The position numbers were made by a program, and so were the translations under genes. Below are positions 23,720 through 35,099 of a stretch of 64,000 bases of DNA, piece by piece. Under the pieces are notes generated by a model that worked only from the letters and a program-made list of their open reading frames with translations, did no database searches and was not told the DNA's origin. The stretch covers positions 3,261,001-3,325,000 of the forward strand of contig JAOTOL010001635.1 in the NCBI GenBank assembly GCA_034440575.1, in the 5' to 3' direction. How positions within the stretch are numbered: the first letter of the stretch is position 1; each line of letters starts with the position of its first letter. This DNA is from Imbricaverruca yamaguchii. Taxonomy: Eukaryota; Arthropoda; Thecostraca; Neoverrucidae.

Positions 23720-24300
23720 CCTAGTCAGGGTTGGATATCTCTCACAAAGTGAGGAAGGTTCAAGTCCTTGCTTTTAAGACATACTTTCAGATTGAATAGG
23801 GAACATTACGACAACAAAAACACATTAGCATGGTATCAAACCATGGGGGCCAGACCTCTCCGTCCACCCGGAATCTCCAGCCACGTTTCTAGTTCATTTG
23901 TACTTGAATACTGACCAGCAGCACATACGCTACCTGGGTCGGTACCCGGTTGGTTTAGACATGTCCAGACATTACCATAGGTGGGGTATTCCATCCCTTC
24001 GAGTGAAGTCCGAGAGTAGAGGTTGAAGTGCTGTAGAAACACATACGAACCCAAGTAGATGATGCCACACATACGAACCCAAGCACCCACAAGCCAAGCC
24101 TCACATTTGCTGTTTATCACATACCAGTCCTATATTTGCATGAACTTGTATATAGTTGAAAGCAGGGCTGGAAGTCTCTCACGAAGCTACGAGGTCAAAG
24201 TCCGTATTTGCATGACATATGTTCAGATTCAATAGGTGATACAACTTAACATTCATAGTGTAGGGAACCAGGAGGTCCGGCTCCATCGATAAACTCAGGT
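23720..24300. repeat. Diverged direct repeat pair, possibly SINE-derived
   Basis: GGGTTGGATATCTCTCACAA and TTTCAGATTGAATAGG at about 23727-23800 recur as GGGCTGGAAGTCTCTCACGA and GTTCAGATTCAATAGG at about 24165-24235. Both also have a CCTCCAGCC/CTCCAGCC block near the end. Confidence 0.5.
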
Positions 24301-25451
24301 CCTCCAGCCATGACCGAAAGACTGCATATTTATATCGGTGCCAATAAACGCAAATGAATTGGCTTTGGCTGTGGCTTAGATGATGATGCTGATGAATTGG
24401 GGTTTAGGGGCGCGTCGACTGCTATGGTCATTTTGCGCCCATGGCTGTGGCTTAGAGAAAGTATCAGACTGCTGTTGCATTTATCATTGGGGACATTTGT
24501 GAATATTGGAGAAGCATTTGCGATTATTGAATTGACATGTTTAACATTGGAAGGGCATGTGTAATCCCAAAGAGATGCAATCTTACGCCTCTGCATAAAG
24601 CGTCAATTCGCACATGCAGAGCGGCTGGGGTTCAACTGAAGCCCCCCAAGCTTCTGCGACTCGGCTTCAGATTCCGTCGCAACGACAGTGAATGTTTACA
24701 GCATCATGACTGTATGCCCTGGTCGACAAGTTCTCAGTGACTCCCCGAGTTCTGGGAGCATCCGCACCTCACTGACCACCTGCAGTACCATATGACCCGC
24801 CACACCCGGCGGAAGTCACGAGGGCTCGTCGGCCTGTCATCGGCATATACACGCTGTGTCAGCAGCGTGGCGCACCGCATCACGTGCCGACGTGCGGCCA
24901 ATAGCGGCCGGCAAGTTCGAACGTATGCAGCTGCGAGTTAGCTGCTTAATTTTGAATGAAAACTACCGCCAGAAGATTGCCTCTTTGCACCAGTCTCGAA
25001 AAAAAATTACTGATTGGTTGGTCCGCAAAGATGTAACCGGCAGCAATTGCGTTAGCATGCACATATAAGATATGCGTTGCGTTCTCCAGACAATACGTTA
25101 TACGATTAACGTTATTTTGCTTAAAATGGTTCAAATTTAGAAGTTTAACTTCGCATCACTACATTTATAAAACGGTTGGAATCCCTCCAACGTTCGCCCG
25201 CATCCTCTCACCACTTTCTGATCTTGAAGCGAGACCTCTGGTGTAGCCAGTAATAAGCAATGTTTTTAGAATCAATCATCTTTTGCATTGCTAGCCCAGA
25301 ATGATGTTCAAAAGTCAGTCCGTAGTATGTACATGCAACGTGAGTTGGTGGGGGATATTGGGACACATGTGTGCGACATTGCATATACCGTATGGCGATA
25401 ACGCATACGGCGTATGCGTGTCCTGCTGTAATGAGCAATGTGCTTACTCAC

Positions 25452-25568
25452 GCTCCTTTAAACAAGCCTTGCGAGAGCAGGCAAAGATCCCGCTGCCCAT
25501 GCAGGTGCAGAAGTTGCATCCGACCATCTTTTTCTCGCCGGGTGTGCAATCTGGCTGTGCTGGAACGT
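25452..25568 (-). CDS. Gene B exon P2: canonical pacifastin domain
   Basis: 117-nt phase 1-1 exon, acceptor ACGACAG, donor GAGC then GTGAGT. Cys pattern C-x9-C-x2-C-x-C-x7-C-x4-C (CTPGEKKMVGC, CNFCTC, CSRKAC) fits pacifastin exactly; Arg is the inferred P1 residue, predicting trypsin-like targets. It is the counterpart of 59292-59414 in gene A, though the sequence has diverged considerably between Cys1 and Cys2. It is the first module after the signal-peptide exon that I can find. Confidence 0.87.
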
Positions 25569-26005
25569 CTGTCGTGTCAGGTCAGGTCAGCTATGTTTTC
25601 AATGTGGCGTATGCATAACGCGGTCATCACGGGCGGTTCTGATGCTTCGAAAGTGTGTAAACTAATGTTTTCCGGCTAACCATCCCCTCCCCACTCAATA
25701 AAAAGTCAAATTTGACCACTTTATTTTGCGGTCTCGGAAAAAATGTTGTCTTCTTTTTTAACAACATCACAAAGAAATTCCTCGTGATCCAGGGTCTTCG
25801 GACCGACACCCCGGGTCATCTGGTTGACACCCCGAGTCATCCGGCCGACACCCCGGATCATCTGGCAGACACATAAAGATATAAAGACATAAAAGATGAG
25901 TGCAACTATGAGCCACAAGGGCCCTTCTTGGTTGTACTCTGGACACTCAACCAGTTGCACACCAAATCCGTCGATCAGCCCTCCCTGGAATACTGAAAAG
26001 CAAGC

Positions 26006-26358
26006 CCACTATTATTATAATGATTGTCTATGCTGTTTTTTAAAGATGTTTAATGTGCTGCTGTTGACAATTGTTTCCGGCAGCTGGTTCCAGTGTTCTA
26101 CTACCCTGTTGGTGAGGAAAGACTGCCTTAACCTCTTCCTGCTGCGGTTAACTTTAATTTTGAATTGATGACCTCTAATTGCATCATTTCTGATCAATAC
26201 GAACATTTCCTCAAGATATCCCTTCTCCAGACCATATACAAATTGAAAGACCTCGATGAGATCTCCTCTAAGCCTTCCATATCTAAGTGAAAACTCCATT
26301 TAAAAAAAAATATATTTCAAGATGCCACCTGTAATACCATGGACCTGTAGCTGCATCA
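26006..26358 (-). pseudogene. R2 reverse transcriptase motif A continuation and C-terminus
   Basis: MQLQVHGITGGILKYI continues motif A from across the MITE. It is followed directly by LRYGRLRGDLIEVFQFVYGL and LTNRVVEHWNQLPETIV, the C-terminal thumb/tail signature of CR1-like polymerases. RT motifs B to E (including the YADD box) are missing between the two. Confidence 0.82.
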
Positions 26359-26362
26359 TTAA

Positions 26363-27159
26363 AACCCGCGCCGTCTCTCCGGTCAAGTTCTCACACTCCG
26401 TTTCAGGGGGGGGGATAGTAACTTCCTCTAAAATCCGAACTAAGTGTCGCACGAAAAGGATAGTTGTCATCGGACAGCACTCGACGAGTAGGGTCCGGGT
26501 CCACCCTAAAACAATTTCCCACAAAAGTGACGTCACAAGGGGGCTATATTTTCATGACTTACATTATGTTTTTGGTTCTGAGAGTTCATTTTGGGGAATA
26601 TTTGAAAATACAAAAGTATTTAGAATCAGAAAATGACAGTGAATTCGACCAGGGCCATAAATCCCCCTCACATTTTTTTCTTCAAATTTCAAAATCTTGA
26701 GTTTTCAAGTTTTCTTTAATTTTCCTTTTCTAATGGGTAGAGCAGGCCAAGAAACGTTGTTGAAAGTCAACTTGCACTAATAAACAATGCTTACTTTTGC
26801 CAGAATATTCTATTTAACTCTAATAGGCAAATATGCAAAAAAAATGATGAATCAAAAACGGGAAAAATGAAACATTCCTCTTTTACGTATTGTTGCATTC
26901 CTAAAGATAAGCAAACGCTGAAAGTTTCATTAAAATATTTGTATCCGTTAAGGCGTGACCACTGGTTGAACTTTTTTAGAAGTGACCTCATCCGACCTTG
27001 TGTAACTCGTTGACACAAGATGACCTGACTTGAAAGTTTTGAAATACCATGTCAAAATTGATGTGGGAAAATGTATGCCAAATTTTGGCACACTGCCATG
27101 CGCCGTTCGTTCAGTATCCCAAAAAGATCTGAGGGGGCGGTTGAAGACTCCCCCGAGGG
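26363..27159 (-). mobile_element. MITE-1 copy E, inserted in the R2 reverse transcriptase
   Basis: TTAA at 26359-26362 and 27160-27163. The left terminus is AACCCGCGCCGTCTC and the right is CCCCGAGGG. Outside it, R2 reverse-transcriptase sequence continues on both sides (DFSKAFDKVP to the right, QLQVHGITGGILKYI to the left). Confidence 0.85.
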
Positions 27160-27163
27160 TTAA

Positions 27164-28300
27164 CTGTTTATCGGAACCTTGTCAAAGGCCTTACTAAAGT
27201 CAAGATATGCTACGTGAACCGGATTTCCCTGATCAAATTGCTTTGTAGCGAAGTTCAAAATGTTCAAGAGATTTGTGAGACACGATCGTCCTGTTCTAAA
27301 CCCATGTTGGGAATTTTGAATCAATCTGATATGTTAAAGATAACTAACTATTATATCCTTAATAATTGATTCGAGCACCTTGCAGACTAGAGATGCGAGT
27401 CTTACTGGCCTATGGTTTTCAACTTCCCTCTTTCTTCTTTCTTGAAAACCAGAACTACAACTGCCCTTTTCTAATCGGTTGGAATTTCATTTTGTGAAAC
27501 TGATCTACAAAATATTATGCTAAGTGGAATTGCAATTCCCTTTTCAGTTTCCCGCAATACCCTAGCATAAATATCATAAATTCCTGCTGCCTTGTCTGAC
27601 TTTATTAACCTGATATAATTGAAAACAACATCACTATCAAATAAGTCGACATTGTTTATCTGGTCACAGGTCACTGAAATGTAGTGTACGATTGGCAGAT
27701 TAGTCATATCTTCCAATGTAAACACTGATTTAAACTGCACGCTCAACTCTTCAACCATCTCACTATCCCCACCCAATATAGTACCATTTACTTCCAGTGG
27801 ACCAATTGTGGTAGAAACATTACTCAGCTTGTAGAAACTGAAAAACTTTTTCCTTTCCCCATCACAGTTCCTAGCCAGATCCAATTCTTCTGCTCGCTTT
27901 GTTGCTCTGGTTTTCTGCTTTACAGCGTTTCTAGTTTATGTACGACCTGAGATTAACCACATTTTAAGCTTCCTTAAATACCCTTAAGTGCATCTTTCTT
28001 AGCATTAATTACTTTTATCAAATCTGGCGTAGGCCATGCTGCCTTTCCCGCCCTTCCTTTGCGCCTTTGCTTTTGGTGACATGTCTAATCTGAATTTCCT
28101 TCAAGTAAGATTTGAACTTTTCTCACATTTCACATTGGAGAATTCTTCTTCCCATTTTATGGCACTTAAAGCCGCTCTCATGCATTCAAAGTCTGTTCTG
28201 TTAAAATTATGGACCTTTACCAAATCATCCTTGACTGTGCCCACTTGTGCCTTGAATCTCACTATGTTATAGTTACTTCTTCCCAGAGTTTCCCCTACAG
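27164..28300 (-). pseudogene. R2 reverse transcriptase, N-terminal part
   Basis: Minus-strand reading gives KSDKAAGIYDIYARVLRE, then RLASLVCKVLESIIKD, QHGFRTGRSCLTNLL and YLDFSKAFDKVP (motif A with the catalytic Asp). Linker sequence upstream (RFRLDMSPKAKAQRR) precedes it. The frame shifts in several places and is cut by MITE-1 copy E at motif A. Confidence 0.82.
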
Positions 28301-29084
28301 TCTTGAACTAAATAGCTTAAATCTGAGAAGACAAGGTCCAAGAATGAACCCTGCCTAGTTGGTCCCGTTACAAACTAGTGCAAGAACAGATCCTCTTCAA
28401 GGCAATTTCTAGACTTTTTGCTGTCCTCATTTCAGTTCCTAGCCAGATTCAATTCTTCCTAGCCAAATCCAAAACCAGATCAAATCCAAACCAATATCCT
28501 AATATCATTTTAGATTAATGTAACTACGAATAAAACATTTCCTCCGAAAGTTTCTACCGATTTCCTCGCAAATCACCTTGTCGAGCTCCAGTTACTGAGA
28601 ATGTGGCAAGATACCTGATCGGTGCGGAGCTCCTATCCATAGTTTATTACGGTTGCCTTTTCCCGCAACAACATCAAGCCAAATGGACTCTACAGACACA
28701 TTTTTTTACTCCATGTGTTACTTTTTGGGAACTGAATAAGCTATTCACATAGAGTATTCCGCAACCCTCTTTCACTGCTGTACCTCTATGGCATGAAAGC
28801 ATAATGAATCCCTGGATCTCATAGTCCTGTAAGTTACCTGCAAAATACCCTCACTGACACATGCCTCAGTAATGCAAACAAAATATAGTTCCTCCTAAGC
28901 AACATATCACTTGAACTCATCAAATTTGGATCGAATACTTTGAGCATTAAGCATCATACACCTTACGTTCCATAACCAGCTTTGGCCTTTTTATGTTGGG
29001 CAACTCTTTCATCTCTGGATGAGCTACCACTCTGTCCCATTGAACTTCTGATATCCCTATTTGCTAACTTTGAGGTTATATTGC

Positions 29085-29790
29085 TTAGGCGGTCACTATT
29101 GGCATATCCCTGAGATGACAATAACACTTCATCCCTCCCCACCCCATTGTATGGTTTCCCTGAAGGACATGCCCATATACTTTTAAGGTCAAGGGCAAAC
29201 CTAACCCACGGCGGAGCTTACATACCCTGGCATTGGCTGTCAGTGCCCTAGAGCTCCACTCAGGGGAAGCTCGAGCCCTAGGCAAAATAGCAGTCACGGT
29301 GACTCTGTTATTGCTTAGTTGGTTAGTTCGTTACTGGTTGTACGACACATCGACCGTTGAGTCACGTAGTGTCGCCAATCTCTCACGCCGATTGGTCGCG
29401 GGCGAAGAATAGCGACAGGTGAGACTCGAACCCACAACCATTGGATTGTGAGACAGGTAGCTTACCCCAAGGCTACTCGTCCCCACTCTGCTATTGCTAT
29501 GCTTCATGGTGGCCAGAAGGGCCCTGTAGTCCTTCAGCAGGTCTTCACTCCTAGTAGGACCTATGTTATTCGCCCCTACCTGGACTACAACTGCTCTAGA
29601 CTGGTGCTCGCTGGTGGCCTGTGCCACCAGTGGCGGTAGGTATTTGACCTTGGCACCAGGCCTGGTGATGCACCTCCTGCCTCTGCCTTTACAGAATGCC
29701 CTATCTAGAAGTCGCACACGAGAGTCGCCTACGACTAGCACAGTCTCCTTGCCGCTATCCTGGGACAATCACCCAATGCTTAACACCCAT
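29085..29790 (-). pseudogene. R2 ORF1: SGNH-type esterase domain, SINE-interrupted
   Basis: Reads ETVLVVGDSRVRLLDRAF, then RPGAKVKYLPPLV, VVVQVGANNIGPTRSEDL, and after the SINE VTAILPRARASPEWSSRAL. The GDSR block and the VGANN block are the nucleophile and block III-like motifs of the esterase domain found in ORF1 of CR1/L2-type LINEs. An in-frame stop just upstream of the GDSR block and the SINE make it non-functional. Confidence 0.78.
29316..29484 (-). mobile_element. tRNA-derived SINE in R2 ORF1 with 14-bp target duplication
   Basis: The minus strand starts GGGGACGAGTAGCCTTGGGG (A-box region) and has GTGGGTTCGAGTCTCACC (B box). It is flanked by ACTCTGTTATTGCT (29302-29315) and ACTCTGCTATTGCT (29485-29498), a 14-bp duplication with one mismatch. 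Confidence 0.87.
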
Positions 29791-30932
29791 TTGTTGTTAA
29801 CCCGTGCCGTCCCGGGGGGTTGTTGACGACCGCACACCCCCACCCCTACCCCCACTCCCACCCCCACCCCCACCCCCGCACCCAACCAAGGTTTTTCGCG
29901 GACAGTGAAAGAACAGCGCGCGGCAGCGTGCGGACATTTTGCATACCTTTCCCCCGTCAGCTTGGCATGTTGTGTCAACATTTTGAAGTCAAGTCATCTG
30001 AGGTCAACGAGTTAGCCAGGGTCAAGTGAGGTCACATCCAAAAGACGCTCGTGCGACGCTTAGTTTGGAGATTGGAGGGGGACCTAGCGAACCTAACGAG
30101 GAAGAATGCCGAAACGATGTACCACGCATGCCAGCTGAAACAGCGAGGGATAATCGTAGCAGCTTGGACGGACAATGGGAAAATGAAAATACGAGAAAGA
30201 GAGAACGGGTCGACAGGGGTCATCCGATGCCTATCAGACCTCCCCTGCCCAGATGGGGTAAGAGTCGATCGTACGACGACACGTCCGTCTGAGTCCGCCG
30301 CTGCAGATCGAGTCCCTACCCAGATGATTTCAGCTGAGTTCGCCTCTGCTGACCGCGATCCTGCCAGCGGCGCCGAATTCCAGACCAGGAGGGGCAGGAG
30401 CGGCAGAGGAGGAGCTACCAAACGCCGATGAGAGTGGGACTGCGGGTGATGCGAGGCATGGGCGGAGGCTCGTTCACTGGGCACCAGTCTGTGGGATCAT
30501 GAAGCTGCCGCCGACCACCGCGCACATGTGTCTGCCGGCGATCTGAGTTGACACTGGATGCGCTGCGGCGCAGTATCGGCGCGCCCGAGTACCGCGCAGT
30601 TTGGAGCGGTGCAAGTGGCACGCCCAGAGCCGAGCACCGCATCCTTACGTTAGTAATCCCACGGTGAGTAATTGTCGGGACGCTGTCGGAGCTATGTTCT
30701 CGCATCTGGGCATAATCAGTTGCATAGTGCGACCATGAAGCTGTATGTGCGTTGTTAGCGATATGCATGGTGCGAGTCATCGTATATATCTTGCTTTTGT
30801 CAAATATTTCCATATTTTGCTCCATTGTGTGTATTGACTGGTAACAGTGATGTTCACGAGCTACGCCAACCCTCGTATATCAAGGGAGGAAAATGTTGAA
30901 AGCGCGCTGCCCACCACCGCTGTTCATAGAAT

Positions 30933-31860
30933 ATGCACAACTGCTGTGCTTGCACCTGCCTCCACCAGTTCGTTTCACTGTCCTCGTTTTCATGTTGTAA
31001 CATTACAAAGCTCTTGAACGAACCCACTCTAAATTCACATCGTTCACGGCGCGTGGCACCAACTCAAATAAATGGATACTCCGAATATAAAATGGGGACT
31101 CATGGCACCGGTGCTAAGAAAAATGTACCCATTGAAATTTGGAATCAAACACCTGATCTCAGGATACTCCTCATTATATCTGGTATTGAGACTAACCCCG
31201 GTCCTTCTTACGTCGACCGTGCACGAATAAAAATAAGCCACGTAACCATAAACAGCATCACGGCCCCTGGAAGACTTGATGAGGCCGCACAATTTACAAA
31301 TCAAAATAGTGTAGATATATTATTATTTACTGAGACAAAATTTCGCAAACACGTCCACCCAAGTCGTTACAGATTAGACAAATTCCACGATCCACTGACG
31401 AGGCACAGGAGTCGCCAAGGAGGTGGGGTTGCAATCTATGTAAGCACGACACTCGCTGTCAAAAGACTGCACCACATTGCACTTGATGATGTGGAATGAA
31501 AATCGTGGAATGGATATGGTGTCTGGTGCATATTAAAGATGCATCGATCATAATATGCTGCACATATCTCCCACCGAACCTGTCATGAGGAAAATATAAG
31601 TAATTTGTTTACAAATTTAATGATAGCATGGCCTTAGTCCTGATGTTGAACCCGTCAATAATCCTTGTCATGGGCGATTTTAATTCTGGCAATATTTTCT
31701 TCAACCAGTCGTACGCCAAGGGAAGAGTTACCCCATTTGACTTAGATCTTCCGGAAACAAGTAACACGTTGCAACCCTTCCAACTTATAGACGAACCGAC
31801 AAGAGTCGCGAACGAAGTACATAATCTTATGGACTTAAACATTACTTCAAACAAAAAATA
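30933..31860 (+). pseudogene. R1 2A-like motif and AP endonuclease
   Basis: Residues 83-91 of the first frame read SGIETNPGP (31179-31205). This is followed by NSVDILLFTETKFRKHV, GGGVAIYVS and, after a frameshift near 31500, IILVMGDFNSGN and FQLIDEPTRVANEVHNLMDL. These are AP-endonuclease motifs. Active 2A peptides have D-V/I-E-x-N-P-G-P; here the Asp is absent (SG-IETNPGP), which should impair ribosome skipping. Confidence 0.82.
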
Positions 31861-32453
31861 GTTTCTGAGAGCGGTACCTTGCCTCCTTTCTCAAATATTG
31901 ATTAATACCATATATTTGTAACCTTAAGCGCCACCAAGTTGACTAAGCATGTATGTAGCAAGAAGATATGGGACTTTGACAAACTAGACGACGAAAAAAA
32001 ACATTATATTCCTTCAAAATGTAGACTGGGAAGATATTCTAGGCAAAGACGTTGATGAAGCCACAAGAATGATTTCTGATGTTATTGTTAAAGCCCCAAA
32101 GGAAGCTATGCCCATAAAAATAACCAAACCAACCGAGTAAGCAAACCTTGGGTTGATTTTGAGCTGAAGACAATTTCAGAAGATACCGATGATTTAGAAT
32201 TCCCAAAAGGATACAAACATGGCTTAGTTGGAATAACTGGAAAAAATCAGCGCAACAGAGTCACCGAACTTAACAAATCACTAAAAAATAAGTACATTAA
32301 GAGCCAAGTTCTGGAACTAAAAGAATGCAAACATAGTCCTCGAAAATACTATCAAATTTGAAAGGGGATGATTGGTAGCACGACGTTCCAAAGCATACCA
32401 CCCTAGATGGTCCAAATGGTGCAATTATTGATGATACAGATAAGGCAACACTC

Positions 32454-33600
32454 TTGAACGCCCATTTTGCGAACCAATCCCAATCACCTAATAACTTGCA
32501 ACTACCCTCTATGGACGCACAAAATAATCGCAGCATTCCAAGTTCGGCAGAAATGCAAGTTACTGAAATTGAAATTCTTCATCAACTCAACCATCTAAAT
32601 CCAAATAAACCGACAGGACCTGGTGAAATACCTCCCAGGCTCCTTAAACTAATTGTTATTGTTATCTACGAACCCATTACTAAATTATTGAATAAATCGT
32701 TATCACTCGGAGTTTTCCCCAAGAAATGGAAACAAGCAAATGTGTCGCCCATAATAAAAATGAACGGGTCATGCTCTGCTCCCACAAATTATAGGCCAAT
32801 TAGCCTCTTATCATGCTTGTCCAAAATCCTAGAAAAGTTAGTCTTTAAACGAAATTATTCACACATAACGGATAACAATATACTCTCTGAAAGACAAAGT
32901 GGTTGCCGTCCATATCATGGGACCCAGCTACAGTTGCTCTACTTGACACATACACTATATTCATCTTTAGATCGAGATCTTGACTTTACATGTATATATT
33001 TGGAGATACAAAAATATTTTTATACTATATGGCATGCAGGAATTATTTTAAGTGCAAAAACCATTGTGGGATTAAAGGCACTGCATTAACTTGGCTGCAA
33101 TTATATTTACATAATTGGGAACAGTGTGTAAGGATATGAAACAGTCTATCATCACCTTGCTAGTGTTGCAAGCACGGTGTGTGTAGTGCAGAGAGCGATT
33201 TGGGTATTGTATTATGTTGGTTTACGAATGTTTGTTGCGCATCTGCTCACACTACTGACCACAAATCTAACCTTTCTTTGTAAATATCTGTGAGTTATAC
33301 CCAGACTGTCCATAAAAGCCACTGCACGCGGAGGGCATGTATTGTGAAATACCAAAAAATACCATAAATTCGGGTTGCCCCCAGGGTTCTGTCTTGGGAC
33401 CACTTTTGGCATTAATATATTTAAATGACTTGGCGGACATGATTACAAATGAAATACTTTTTCGCTGATGACACGTCGTTTTATGCTTCACACATACAAG
33501 GCTTACTAGAAGCACAACAATCGATTAAAAAAGATCTCGATATTATACACGAATTTGGAACAAATGGGGGCATACAATTTAATGTGGCAAAAAAAGATCC
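32454..33600 (+). pseudogene. R1 reverse transcriptase
   Basis: LNPNKPTGPGEIPPRLLK, NYRPISLLSCLSKILEKL, ERQSGCRPYHGTQ and CIYLEIQKYFYTIWHAGI are RT blocks; the motif A Asp appears as Glu. After about 200 bp without RT similarity (33140-33350) the blocks GCPQGSVLGPLLA and FFADDTSFYA (catalytic ADD) follow. Frame changes occur around 33090 and 33400. Confidence 0.85.
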
Positions 33601-33779
33601 AACAAACATTCACATGTAAGAGTACCAGTAAACCCCTAAATCTCAGAATGTGAGGCCAGCCAATACAAATCTTAGGAAATCATGAACACCTTGGCCTTAC
33701 ATTTTCTTCTGACTTACGCTTCCATAGTCACATAAACGGCATTATCCTAAAGGTCAATTGTGCACTAAGCCCCCTTTAT

Positions 33780-34680
33780 CCTGCTGCAAGTAAGATTTCA
33801 AAACAAGTCCTCTGTAACTTGTATAAAATTTACATTCGGCCTCTGTTTGACTATGCAGATAACATATATGACGGACACAAAACAATATCGGATGCACTCA
33901 GGCTCGAAAAATTGCAAAACAGAGCAACTATATTAATCACAGGTGCACTATATAGAACATCATCGGAAAAAATTACATCGGAATTGGGATTGGACGAGCT
34001 AAAAACATGACGAGAAAGACATAGACTTCTTTTATTTCACAAAATCACGCACGCAGGTCCGGGTGAGTCTACCAACATATATTAGAAAAATAGTTACTGA
34101 ACCACGGCAGGCAGTTACAGGAAGGCGCCTCGGGAATTCAACTACACCAACAGTTCCGAGAAATAGAATCGCCTAGTTGCAAAAATCGTTTTTCCTGGCC
34201 ACAACAAAGGTGCGGAACAATCTTCCTGAAAATTTGAGGCATGAGCCAAACATCAATAAATTCAAGAGGGCAATTATAGGTCGCACAAGTGCCACGATAC
34301 CGCCACAATATTATTGTCTTAGTACGAAAGCAGGTAACACGCTGGATGCTAGGTTCAGGATGCATGCAAGGTCCAGGATCTCACTGAACTAAACGCAGAC
34401 ATTTGTCGTCAATCGTCTACATGACCCATCATGCTCATGCGGCTATTCCAAACAAGATGCAATTCACTTCATATTTCACTGTCCTCTTTATGCTTACCAT
34501 ATAAATATTATATTCACCAAACTCAGAAACATAACAGATATGTTCACTAACTTAACTGAAAAGAAGATTTCGCAAACGCTCATTTTTGGAGATGGTCTCG
34601 ATAAGAACCTTCAGCAGTGTGTAGCCTTAGCATTTCAGACGTTCCTTATCAACACAAAACGCTTTAACACAACAAATTAG
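33780..34680 (+). pseudogene. R1 polymerase C-terminal region
   Basis: YIRPLFDYADNIYDGHK and RLEKLQNRATILITGALY are typical of CR1-like LINE C-termini. VRNNLPENLRHEPNINKFK and a Cys/His string (CSCGYSKQDAIHFIFHCP) follow, ending in a stop at about 34680. Broken by stops and frameshifts. Confidence 0.82.
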
Positions 34681-35099
34681 CATATAGAACTAACGAGGTG
34701 CTGCCGGGTGCGGTAGCAGTATGCGTACCACACATGAGTGCATGCTTTGTGCCGATGTGGCGTGCTGGCGGAGCTGGAAGCGATTGTCGCACCGTGTCGG
34801 TGGTTAAGTTTTATTGGATGGAAACGTTGCGAGAGGCACCTCGACTTAAGACCACTTTGATCTTTATGCCAATCGCAAAACTGCTCATGCTGTGTGTGCT
34901 ATGATGTGCTAAATAAATAAACAAACAAACAAACAACCCCCTCCCCCTCCTCCCGTGACGGGGTGTGAGGATCTGAGAGGAGAGACTGGGCGGGTTAATA
35001 TGCCTGCCTGCTGAGCTGTTCTACTACGCTGCCTTCCACTCCTACCACATGCCACCTGACACTCATTGATCCCTTGCTTAGGCTCGCGCCTCAATCAAA

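Larger units (their letters stand above)
30083..34936 (+). mobile_element. LINE R1 with 2A-like motif, plus strand, inside MITE-1 copy F
   Basis: Near full-length non-LTR element of about 4.85 kb: 5' region (30083-30930), 2A-like motif, AP endonuclease, reverse transcriptase, C-terminal CCHC-like region, 3' UTR and a tail of AAATAAATAAACAAACAAAC. Both junctions lie in MITE-1 sequence. Several frameshifts and stops make it inactive. It would be expressed in the opposite direction to gene B. Confidence 0.82.
29801..34994 (+). mobile_element. MITE-1 copy F, split by LINE R1
   Basis: TTAA 29797-29800 then CCCGTGCCGTC at the left; GACTGGGCGGG then TTAA 34995-34998 at the right. MITE sequence is present at 29801 to about 30082 and about 34937-34994; the 4.85 kb between is LINE R1. 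The left part jumps from AGGTCACATCCAAAAG to CGTGCGACGCTTAGTTTGG, so the middle of the MITE was already deleted. Confidence 0.8.
26003..35095 (-). mobile_element. LINE R2 (CR1/L2-like), minus strand, interrupted
   Basis: A non-LTR retrotransposon read right to left. Its 5' part lies right of 34998, ORF1 at 29790-29085, endonuclease/linker at about 28900-27900, reverse transcriptase at 27884-27164 and 26358-26300, and C-terminus at 26299-26006 with 3' tail CATTATAATAATA. It is interrupted by MITE-1 copies E and F (F containing R1) and by a SINE. A further internal deletion near 26300 removes the RT motifs downstream of motif A. It lies in intron 1 of gene B. Confidence 0.75.
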
